From NCBI GenBank assembly GCA_947090635.1, contig CAMUOM010000010.1, positions 1 to 23,601 on the forward strand: DNA of 23,601 bases, written 5' to 3'. The translations under genes and the position numbers were made by a program. The notes under the pieces are model-generated. The model was not told the DNA's origin, ran no database searches, and saw nothing but the letters and a program-made list of their open reading frames with translations. Every line of letters starts with the position of its first letter. Position 1 is the stretch's first letter. Positions 6,764 through 14,058 of the stretch are shown here, in pieces. The stretch is from an uncultured Candidatus Saccharibacteria bacterium (GTDB lineage: Bacteria; Patescibacteriota; Saccharimonadia; Saccharimonadales; Saccharimonadaceae).

Positions 6764-9397
6764 GTGGACAATAAAAATAAATCTAATTCTAATTCATACA
6801 ATCCGAATGCTGATGCGTGGGCGAAGGGTCTTGGTAACCCAAATGACCCGTCAAAGTGGGCATATACCTCAGCTAAAGCGGAAACTAATACTGAATCAGC
6901 TAAGCCACAAGCTTCACTTTCAGAGCAAAAGTATGATCTTTATCATCCGAATACAGTTAATGGTATGAAGGTAACGTATACCACAGAGGAAACTTTAGGT
7001 GATGTTGTGTCACGTGCTTCACACATGGGAGAAGGTGGCCACAGTGCAAAGTTGGGTGATATTTTCTCAGACGATGAGCTGGCGGCGCTTCGTCGCGAAG
7101 TATTCAACCATCATTCTCATACCGAGGAGCCGTTACATGCTGATAACGAGCCTGTTTCTGAGGAGTCAGTGCTAGGCAAGCCAACTACATATGATGATTT
7201 CGACCAAGCTAAGGGCCAGAGTGATTATGAGTCGTACAAGCCGGGTCAGTATGAGACCGTGCGTTCGGAGAGTATTGACGAGCGTGATGCACGTCGCAAG
7301 GCTGAGCGCAACAATGTTACTACTGACGTTGCATCAGAAACCAGCCACGATGCCGAGCAAAATACTAATTCCACTACCGATAATGATGCAGATTACGGCT
7401 TTGTTGCACATACTGATATTGATAATGCAATGGTTGAGCAAGCTGAAGAGGAAGGCAATCTTGATAACGTACCGTTTGATGTTAAGGCAAAATACGGTTT
7501 ATTGACCCGCAAGGAGCGCAAGGCTATAAATGACGATATGGCCGCCAGCTATTCATTCTTTACTGGTTTGCCATCATTTAATCAGGCAGTTAAGGCACGT
7601 AATAACATGTCGGATGCGATGCTTAAGTCTGAACGTAGTGGTGGCTGGAGTGAAAGTGGCCAGAATAAGGCAGAGGAATATCGCAATGCAACTCAACAGC
7701 TAGCTAATGAGTATGGTAAATCGTTAGCTACTGCCGCGAAGGAATCTGGTGCGCCTCTAAATCAACATGATATTGATGCAGCAACGACCAATTTCTTTAA
7801 GCAGTGGATTAAATCTGTTAAGCTAAGGAAGGTTGAGCGTGCCAACGAGACCTTATGGGATAAGTTTGGCCGGTTTAAGGACAGGATTGTTGAATCATTT
7901 CGCGGTAAGAAAGAGCATAGCATTGGCCGTGCTGCGGTTGCGGCGACTTTGGTCGGCACCTTGATAGGTGGCGCCGCTGGTTTGGCGGTAGCTAATAGCG
8001 AGGGGTATATTCATGGCGATATCAACACTATTACGTCAACACAAGGTGAGAATAAACGTCATGTTGAAAAACACGAAAAGAAGCAGTCCAGCAAGGGTAA
8101 TACGGCGAAGATTGATGTGGCAGATGTTAATCGGGCTGAAGTTCATTATACGGCAGATAATTTGCCAAAAGCTGACTATCATTTGTGGGGTATTGCTCGT
8201 GGTGATGGCACCTATGATATAAGTCATAAGGTTAATTCAACTGCATTTAGCACACCATTGCCGAATAGTTTGGATGGTTTTAAGTCATATTACCTTGAAG
8301 GTACAACTTCTAACCCTCAACAGCAAGCAATATACTCAGTTAATTTATTGAGTCAAGACCAGCTGAGCAAGCTAGGCTTTACTGGGGAACGCACCGATGG
8401 GCGAGCGATTGACGCATTTGCTGCTCGTCTAGCTGGCGACAACCAATTGCGTGCCGACAGTATGAATGCTTTGGCAGACTTGATGAATGACGGTAAATTT
8501 GATATTGAGTTTATTAAGCTGCCGGCTGGTGAGTATGAAAATTATGGTATTATGCAAAATTCCGATGGCACTAAGCATTTGGTATATGATACAATTCGTG
8601 TTTCTGACGGTAAATTAAGTGCAGTCAAAGTTGGTGATATGTTTATCAATATGGCCTGTGGCAATGTACTTACAGGTGTACATTCGCAGTTGCAAGCTCC
8701 AACGCCAGCACCAATTACGCCAACGGTAGTACCAAAGACACCTGCTCCTGAGCCAGCACCAGCTCCAACGCCAGCGCCAACACCTGAGACACCATCGACT
8801 ATTCCACCAGAGGTTAAAAAAGAAGTACCACCGGCAATTATTGGTGACACCCCTAAGACTCCAGCAGAACAACCTCATAATGATGTTCCCGAGCCAAAGC
8901 CTGAGCCTAAGCCTGAGCCTAAGCCTGAGCCTAAGCCTGAGCCAAAACCTGAGCCGGAACCAAAGCTTGAACCAAAGGTGATCTCAAAGATTCAGCGTCA
9001 GAACGCGCCAAGTGATTATACGGTAAATCATCAACCGGGTTCGGTAGAAAACCCAAATGGTGTTACTGAACATATAACGACGAATACTGATAAAATAGCT
9101 CATCTGGACGACATAAAGAAACCTGATAATTCTGGTGAGAAGCATGAGCAACCTAAAGCCAATGATATTAAGGAAGTTAAGTTTGCTGACCGCGCATTTG
9201 CCAATAAGATGAACGATTTGGTGCGAAAAATTACAGTTATTACTAATTCTAATAATGTGACTGATAACGGCATCCAAGATGCTACTGTTACTAGTGGTGG
9301 TCCAAGCTATGAGGAAATGAAGCATAATAGCGGTCCTACTACCGGTACGGATAACGCTACTGGTCAGCAATCTGATATCTCAAATGAAGTTAATTAA
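6764..9397 (+). CDS. large single-pass surface protein with Pro/Glu/Lys stalk
   Basis: Not a recognised family. The 877 residues fall into parts: a hydrophilic, acidic, low-complexity N-terminal half (1-385) rich in Asn, Asp, Glu, Ser and Thr; one membrane helix (about 389-411, AAVAATLVGTLIGGAAGLAVA); an apparently folded domain (about 450-640); a Pro/Ala/Thr linker (645-690); an EPKP repeat stalk (710-738); and an Asn/Thr/Gly-rich tail to 877. There is no cleavable signal peptide. Basic residues just before the helix (KDRIVESFRGKKEH) suggest N-in/C-out topology, leaving about 385 residues in the cytoplasm and 465 outside. The GTG start is chosen from its Shine-Dalgarno sequence at 6754-6758. 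It is co-transcribed with the DUF11-type protein that starts 15 bases downstream. A role in cell-surface structure or contact with a host cell is inference. Confidence 0.8.
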   Translation: MDNKNKSNSNSYNPNADAWAKGLGNPNDPSKWAYTSAKAETNTESAKPQASLSEQKYDLYHPNTVNGMKVTYTTEETLGDVVSRASHMGEGGHSAKLGDIFSDDELAALRREVFNHHSHTEEPLHADNEPVSEESVLGKPTTYDDFDQAKGQSDYESYKPGQYETVRSESIDERDARRKAERNNVTTDVASETSHDAEQNTNSTTDNDADYGFVAHTDIDNAMVEQAEEEGNLDNVPFDVKAKYGLLTRKERKAINDDMAASYSFFTGLPSFNQAVKARNNMSDAMLKSERSGGWSESGQNKAEEYRNATQQLANEYGKSLATAAKESGAPLNQHDIDAATTNFFKQWIKSVKLRKVERANETLWDKFGRFKDRIVESFRGKKEHSIGRAAVAATLVGTLIGGAAGLAVANSEGYIHGDINTITSTQGENKRHVEKHEKKQSSKGNTAKIDVADVNRAEVHYTADNLPKADYHLWGIARGDGTYDISHKVNSTAFSTPLPNSLDGFKSYYLEGTTSNPQQQAIYSVNLLSQDQLSKLGFTGERTDGRAIDAFAARLAGDNQLRADSMNALADLMNDGKFDIEFIKLPAGEYENYGIMQNSDGTKHLVYDTIRVSDGKLSAVKVGDMFINMACGNVLTGVHSQLQAPTPAPITPTVVPKTPAPEPAPAPTPAPTPETPSTIPPEVKKEVPPAIIGDTPKTPAEQPHNDVPEPKPEPKPEPKPEPKPEPKPEPEPKLEPKVISKIQRQNAPSDYTVNHQPGSVENPNGVTEHITTNTDKIAHLDDIKKPDNSGEKHEQPKANDIKEVKFADRAFANKMNDLVRKITVITNSNNVTDNGIQDATVTSGGPSYEEMKHNSGPTTGTDNATGQQSDISNEVN
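8891..8962 (+). repeat. 12-bp tandem repeat coding EPKP units
   Basis: Six consecutive 12-base units of the form GAGCC(T/A)AAGCCT, three identical and three diverged. Being a multiple of three, changes in copy number keep the reading frame and only alter stalk length. Confidence 0.9.
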
Positions 9398-9411
9398 TGG
9401 AGGGTAAAAAA

Positions 9412-10926
9412 ATGAGATATAATTTTAAAAACATATTTTATAAATCAACGATGTTAGCTACAGCTACAGCGTTTGCAGTTGTATCAGCTAGTTCTGCAGT
9501 GTTTGCTTGGGGCCCAGAAAATCGTCCTACCTACACAATGAATAAGCCAGCGCCAGTGATTGCATTTAACTCAATTACGGATAGTAAAGGCTGGGGCGAT
9601 GAACGCAATTTTGTGCAGATTAAGGATATTACCGATGTGTATGCTGGTAATAATAATATTGCCAAGATAGCTAAGAGTAGCGGTTTTAAAGATAAAGTTG
9701 AGTTAGCTGATGGCCATATATATATGGTGAAGGCTTTTGTGCATAATAATGCAGCTGCTAATCTAAATTTGGTTGCTACAAACACTAGAATTAAGCAAAA
9801 TTCTGCCGAAGAAAAGGATGGCTCGCATTCTGAACAAGTAACTATCTCTGCTGATAACTGCGGAGCTGATGGGAAATTGAATAAAGGTAAACCTTGCTCG
9901 GTGTGGGATAATGCCTATCTTGAGCGCAAGAAGGGTGATACTAATAAATATGACGTTTATAACTTTGTAGATTCAGCTCATTATTTTAACAATAAGAAGG
10001 ATTTTAATACTAATGGCTTCTTGTTAAGTAATGACATACAATCTAATGGTAACGATGGCGCTTTGCTTGGCTTCGATAAGATGGATGGCAATTTAAAGGG
10101 TTGTTTTGACTATTCAGGTTACGCCGTCTATGTAATACAGGCTAAGGTTTATCGACCAGAGTTACCTAACTTTACTTTGACCAAGACAGCAAAGGTGGTA
10201 GATAGTAAGACTGGTAAGTTTAAACCAGTTGACAAATCTGGTAATGTAGTTGGCGATGCTGGTGACACGGTTGAATACGAAGTTAAGTATAAGAATGTTT
10301 CTAGTGTTCAACAGAATTCAGTGATGGCGCACGATTATTTGCCGAATGGCATGACCTACATTGAGGATAGTCTAAATCTCTTTAATAAGAATCACCCTAA
10401 GGGTTTTGCATTTGATAAGACAACACAGGGACTATTTATTAGGGATAAGGGTAAGTTTGCTAATATTTCTAGCTATCGGCCAGGTTCAGAGGCAAGGCTC
10501 GTCTATCGTGCTAAATTACCTAAATCCGATAAGTTAGAGTGTGGTGAGAACCGGTTTGAGAATACAGTGATGCTTGGCACTAAGGATGTGAACAAGATAG
10601 CAACCAGTATCGTACGAGTATATAAGAAGTGTTCTGGCGGTAATAAGCCAAATAAGCCAGAGGAACCAAACAAGCCGGATGATACAGATAAGCCTAAAGT
10701 TCCGCGTGGTGATGGTAATACTAAGAATAATACGCCAAGAGGTGATGTGTGCCAGTACAATATCAATCTTAAAGCTAGCGATAGGCGTTGCGTTAAGCCT
10801 GGTGTACCACGTGCTGGTGTCAAGGTTGCAACTGCGACGGTTAGCCTGCTACTCTTCTTAACTCTAGCATCATTTATTACCTATAAATTGGCGCGAGCTA
10901 ACAAGCATGCTAAGCAAACCAAGTAA
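9412..10926 (+). CDS. secreted DUF11-type surface protein with C-terminal anchor
   Basis: The 504-residue protein begins with a typical signal peptide (basic MRYNFKNIFYK, hydrophobic core, probable cleavage after AVFA at residue 32, so the mature protein starts WGPENRPT). A domain of about 200 residues containing GDERNFVQIKD follows, then a DUF11-like immunoglobulin-type repeat recognisable by GDTVEYEVKYKN and DYLPNGMTYIEDSL, a Pro/Asn/Lys linker, two PRGD motifs, a small Cys-bounded segment, and a C-terminal VPRAG, membrane helix (about 470-493) and basic tail that resemble a sorting-signal layout without a canonical LPxTG. ATG 9412 is chosen over ATG 9397 because GGAGGG (9399-9404) is seven bases before it. 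Likely an adhesin or envelope protein, probably working with the preceding gene product; partner and ligand are unknown. Confidence 0.85.
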   Translation: MRYNFKNIFYKSTMLATATAFAVVSASSAVFAWGPENRPTYTMNKPAPVIAFNSITDSKGWGDERNFVQIKDITDVYAGNNNIAKIAKSSGFKDKVELADGHIYMVKAFVHNNAAANLNLVATNTRIKQNSAEEKDGSHSEQVTISADNCGADGKLNKGKPCSVWDNAYLERKKGDTNKYDVYNFVDSAHYFNNKKDFNTNGFLLSNDIQSNGNDGALLGFDKMDGNLKGCFDYSGYAVYVIQAKVYRPELPNFTLTKTAKVVDSKTGKFKPVDKSGNVVGDAGDTVEYEVKYKNVSSVQQNSVMAHDYLPNGMTYIEDSLNLFNKNHPKGFAFDKTTQGLFIRDKGKFANISSYRPGSEARLVYRAKLPKSDKLECGENRFENTVMLGTKDVNKIATSIVRVYKKCSGGNKPNKPEEPNKPDDTDKPKVPRGDGNTKNNTPRGDVCQYNINLKASDRRCVKPGVPRAGVKVATATVSLLLFLTLASFITYKLARANKHAKQTK

Positions 10927-10944
10927 TTAATTAGCAGTATCGTT

Positions 10945-10971
10945 AAAGCCCAGAGTTAGCTCTGGGCTTTT
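10945..10971 (+). terminator. intrinsic terminator of the surface operon
   Basis: Perfect 11-base-pair stem (AAAGCCCAGAG / CTCTGGGCTTT) with TTAG loop, ending in TTTT, 19 bases after the stop codon. Confidence 0.9.
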
Positions 10972-10990
10972 GGTGATATAGGCTTAATCA

Positions 10991-10999
10991 TGTTAAAAT
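10991..10999 (+). promoter_or_regulatory. extended -10 promoter of dedA, leaderless
   Basis: TGT-TAAAAT with six bases to the ATG at 11006. A weak -35 candidate, TTGGTG, lies 18 bases upstream at 10970-10975, right at the end of the preceding terminator. Confidence 0.7.
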
Positions 11000-11005
11000 A
11001 GAGGT

Positions 11006-11671
11006 ATGATACCTGGTATTTCGATTGACCAAGTAATAGTGAGTGGTGGTGTGCTAGCAGTGGCAGCTATTATCTTTGCTGAGAGTGGTTTGTTAGTCGG
11101 TTTTTTCTTACCGGGCGACAGTTTAATTTTTACAGCTGGTTTTTTAATTAGCCAACACGTATTCAAGTTTGATATTTGGTTGTTGTGTACAATCCTATTT
11201 TTAGCAGCTATCCTTGGCGACACTGTGGGTTATGAATTTGGCAAGCATTATGGCCGTAAACTTGAACGTCGCCCAGACGGAAAGATATTTAAGCATGAAC
11301 ATCTGGTGCGAGCGGAGGAATTTTACACTAAGCATGGTAAAGCTGCGATTATTCTGGCGCGTTTTGTGCCAATTGTGCGCACTTTCGCGCCAATTGTGGC
11401 CGGTGCGTCGAGGATGACATACCATCATTTTATTGCTTCTAATATTATCGGTGCCGCGGGTTGGACATTTGGCATTACCTTCATAGGATACTTTTTAGGT
11501 AAGGAGTTTGAACGATTGGGTCTGAGTATTGATCAAGTACTGTTACCGGTAGCTGCGGTGATTATTCTCATCTCTTTTTTGCCGTTTGTGTGTCATTTAT
11601 TACTAGCGCGATACAAAAAGCGTCGCCAATCTACGGTAGTTGAATCCGATATTAAATTAGAAGATAAGTAG
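11006..11671 (+). CDS. DedA family membrane protein
   Basis: A 221-residue polytopic membrane protein. The DedA/SNARE-associated signatures are visible: GFFLPGDSLIFTAG near residues 32-45, EFGKHYGRKLERRPDG, and ARFVPIVRTFAPIVAGASRMTYHHF near 115-140, followed by a glycine-rich membrane segment and a final helix with a basic/acidic tail. DedA proteins are implicated in undecaprenyl-phosphate or phospholipid scrambling across the membrane and in proton-dependent envelope homeostasis; the substrate here cannot be read from sequence. Single-gene transcription unit between its own promoter and a bidirectional terminator. The window also has a DUF218 protein, another family tied to lipid-carrier metabolism, but the two are not linked. 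Confidence 0.93.
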   Translation: MIPGISIDQVIVSGGVLAVAAIIFAESGLLVGFFLPGDSLIFTAGFLISQHVFKFDIWLLCTILFLAAILGDTVGYEFGKHYGRKLERRPDGKIFKHEHLVRAEEFYTKHGKAAIILARFVPIVRTFAPIVAGASRMTYHHFIASNIIGAAGWTFGITFIGYFLGKEFERLGLSIDQVLLPVAAVIILISFLPFVCHLLLARYKKRRQSTVVESDIKLEDK

Positions 11672-11678
11672 TTATATA

Positions 11679-11713
11679 TTAAAACAGGGAGGTATTCATC
11701 CTCCCTGTTTTAA
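11679..11713. terminator. bidirectional terminator between dedA and ldh
   Basis: Perfect 14-base-pair stem (TTAAAACAGGGAGG / CCTCCCTGTTTTAA) with a seven-base loop. A/T tracts on both flanks allow it to serve the convergent dedA (+) and ldh (-) transcripts. Confidence 0.9.
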
Positions 11714-11728
11714 CTAATAATTGAGTTA

Positions 11729-12670
11729 TTATTGGCGAACTTTATCGTAGGCGTCGCTTAAGATTTGGGCGCTAGCGCGAAGTTTGCCTTGCTCTTCGTC
11801 GGATAGATTTGGCGCAACTACTTTGAGTACACCGGTACGGCCAACAACTGCCGGTAGTGAGAGATAGACGTCATTGATGCCATACTCGCCGTTGAGCTTG
11901 ACTGAAACGGGAATAATCGACTTTTCATCACGAAGTAGTGCTTCACAAATGCGCGCAGCACTAGCAGCGATGCCGTAATAAGTGGCACCCTTACGGTCAA
12001 TGACCTTATAGGCAGCATTCTTGACGTCGTCGGCGATGGTGAGATAATCCATATCTTGCATGACACCGCCGAATTTGTCACTAGCTTCATTAATATTCAT
12101 GCCAGCGATGTTGACCAAGCTCCAAGCAGCAAATTCGCTATCGCCGTGCTCGCCCAAGATGTAGCAGTGAACATTGTGGCTGTCGATACCAAATTTTTCG
12201 CTTAAGATATGGCGGAAACGAGCTGAGTCAAGGTTAGTGCCGGAACCGATAACGCGCTCAGCTGGAAAACCAGAAACTTCTTGCGCGACGCGTGTCATAA
12301 CGTCGACTGGGTTGGAAATAATTAACAGCAGAGCGTTCGGCGAATGCTTGGCTACTTCAGAGGCAACGTTGCGCATAATGCTGGCGTTGCGGGTGATTAA
12401 GTCCATGCGGGTTTCACCGGGGCGCTGGTTGGTACCAGCGGTAATAATTACAATATCAGAGTCGGCAGTATCGGCATAATCGCCGGCTTGGATGTCAACT
12501 TCTTTGAGTGATGGTGAACCATGTTCGATATCCATTGCTTCGCCTTCGGCGCGCTTGTGGTCAATATCAACCAATACAATGCGACTTGCGGTGCCAAGTA
12601 CGCTTAGCGTGTAAGCAATTGTGCTACCCACTAGACCAGCGCCAACAATTGAAACTTTATTTGCTTTCAT
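11729..12670 (-). CDS. ldh: L-lactate dehydrogenase
   Basis: Reduces pyruvate to L-lactate with NADH, regenerating NAD+ for fermentation. The 313-residue protein has the Rossmann dinucleotide loop GAGLVGS (10-16), the substrate loop NQRPGETR (81-88) with Q82, which marks lactate rather than malate specificity, R88, the D148/R151 pair in NLDSARFR, and catalytic H175 in GEHGDSE. The start follows AGAAAGGAA by about five bases. It is transcribed away from enolase from an overlapping promoter region, so glycolysis and lactate formation are genetically adjacent. I see no allosteric-site evidence that would settle fructose-bisphosphate regulation. Confidence 0.96.
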   Translation of the reverse strand: MKANKVSIVGAGLVGSTIAYTLSVLGTASRIVLVDIDHKRAEGEAMDIEHGSPSLKEVDIQAGDYADTADSDIVIITAGTNQRPGETRMDLITRNASIMRNVASEVAKHSPNALLLIISNPVDVMTRVAQEVSGFPAERVIGSGTNLDSARFRHILSEKFGIDSHNVHCYILGEHGDSEFAAWSLVNIAGMNINEASDKFGGVMQDMDYLTIADDVKNAAYKVIDRKGATYYGIAASAARICEALLRDEKSIIPVSVKLNGEYGINDVYLSLPAVVGRTGVLKVVAPNLSDEEQGKLRASAQILSDAYDKVRQ

Positions 12671-12700
12671 TTGTTCCTTTCTGTATGCTTAACTGGTTTT

Positions 12701-12709
12701 ATTTTAGCA
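12701..12709 (-). promoter_or_regulatory. extended -10 promoter of ldh
   Basis: On the - strand TGC-TAAAAT, predicted start near 12694, leader about 24 bases with a GAAAGGAA ribosome site. No good -35 box. Confidence 0.7.
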
Positions 12710-12724
12710 CACAATTAACTTAAG

Positions 12725-12733
12725 TGCTATAAT
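12725..12733 (+). promoter_or_regulatory. extended -10 promoter of eno
   Basis: TGC-TATAAT, predicted start near 12740, leader about 33 bases containing GAAAGGAA and AGGAAG, the latter six bases before the ATG at 12773. Its -35 region coincides with the -10 of ldh. Confidence 0.75.
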
Positions 12734-12772
12734 ACAAATGTAAATTAAACAGAAAGGAATAGGAAGTAAAAT

Positions 12773-14053
12773 ATGGCAAAAATTCAGTCTATTAAAGCGC
12801 GCTGGATTTTGGATTCACGCGGTAATCCAACTGTTGAGGCGGAAGTCCGTCTTGAAGATGGTGCCTTTGGCCGCGCTGGCGTGCCGAGTGGCGCATCAAC
12901 TGGCGCTGCTGAGGCTTTGGAATTACGCGATGGTGGCGACTATTTTATGGGTAAAGGCGTCAACAAAGCAGTTAATAATGTTAATGGCGTTATTGCCCCT
13001 AATTTAATCGGCTATGAGGCATCCAACCAAGATGCTGTTGATCATGCTATGCTGAATATCGATGGCACCGACAATAAGAGTGAATTGGGTGCTAATGCTA
13101 TTTTGGCAGTAAGTTTGGCAGTGGCTAAGGCAGAGGCTGATTCAGAGCATTTGCCGTTATATCGTTACATTGCCAATATGGTAGGAAATGATGAGTTGAC
13201 TTTGCCAATGCCGATGATGAATGTCATGAATGGTGGTGCACATGCCTCTTGGAGTACTGATATTCAGGAATTTATGATTATTCCGTTGTCGGCACCAGAT
13301 TTTCCAACAGCGCTTGAGCGGTCATGTAATGTGTTCCATAATCTAGCTAAGGTATTGAAAGATTGCGATTATCCAACTACGGTTGGTGATGAGGGCGGCT
13401 ATGCACCACGAGTTCAGAGTGGTAATGCCGAGCCATTGCACTTGATTGAACAGGCAATTAATCGTGCAGGCTATCGTTTGGGTGAAGATTTTGCTTTGGC
13501 GTTGGATATAGCGTCGAGCGAATTTTATCACGACGGCATTTATGACATGAAGGTTGAGGGCCGTCAGCTCAATTCTGACCAGATGATTGAGTTTATTGAA
13601 GGTCTAGTCAGCAATAATCCAATCGTTAGCGTTGAGGATGGCTTAGCAGAGGAAGATTGGGACAACTGGACTAAACTCGAAGCTAAATTGGGTAATAAGA
13701 TTCAGCTTGTTGGTGACGATTTGTTGGTGACAAACGTAAAACGGTTACAAAAGGCAATTGACTTGAAAGCAGCAAACTCGATTTTAATTAAGCCAAATCA
13801 GATTGGTTCGCTTTCCGAAACAATTCGTGCCGTGCAGTTAGCTAAGGCTAATGGCTTTACTACAGTGATGAGCCATCGCTCAGGCGAAACTGAAGATACG
13901 ACGATTGCTCACTTGGCGGTTGGCTTGAATTGTCAACAGATTAAGACGGGCTCGTTATCGCGTACTGACCGTGTAGCTAAATATAATGAGTTACTTCGCA
14001 TCTATAGTGATAGTGGTAGCATTCTACCGTTAGCTAATCCATTTAAGCATTAG
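12773..14053 (+). CDS. eno: enolase
   Basis: Glycolytic enzyme that interconverts 2-phosphoglycerate and phosphoenolpyruvate with Mg2+. The 426-residue protein has the family's DSRGNPTVE start, the mobile loop GVPSGASTG (36-44), catalytic E208 in GDEGGY, the metal ligands D245, E288 and D315, the catalytic K340 in ILIKPNQIGS, the SHRSGETED signature (H368) and K391. Length is normal. It ends five bases before the convergent family 5 binding-protein gene, and I see no convincing terminator between them, so the two transcripts may run into each other. Confidence 0.98.
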   Translation: MAKIQSIKARWILDSRGNPTVEAEVRLEDGAFGRAGVPSGASTGAAEALELRDGGDYFMGKGVNKAVNNVNGVIAPNLIGYEASNQDAVDHAMLNIDGTDNKSELGANAILAVSLAVAKAEADSEHLPLYRYIANMVGNDELTLPMPMMNVMNGGAHASWSTDIQEFMIIPLSAPDFPTALERSCNVFHNLAKVLKDCDYPTTVGDEGGYAPRVQSGNAEPLHLIEQAINRAGYRLGEDFALALDIASSEFYHDGIYDMKVEGRQLNSDQMIEFIEGLVSNNPIVSVEDGLAEEDWDNWTKLEAKLGNKIQLVGDDLLVTNVKRLQKAIDLKAANSILIKPNQIGSLSETIRAVQLAKANGFTTVMSHRSGETEDTTIAHLAVGLNCQQIKTGSLSRTDRVAKYNELLRIYSDSGSILPLANPFKH

Positions 14054-14058
14054 TTGGG

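Noticed and set aside
8542..8878. - strand open frames rich in Gly/Ala or Trp/Arg opposite the surface protein
   Set aside because: They are antisense shadows of the Pro/Ala/Thr repeat region; no ribosome site or promoter.
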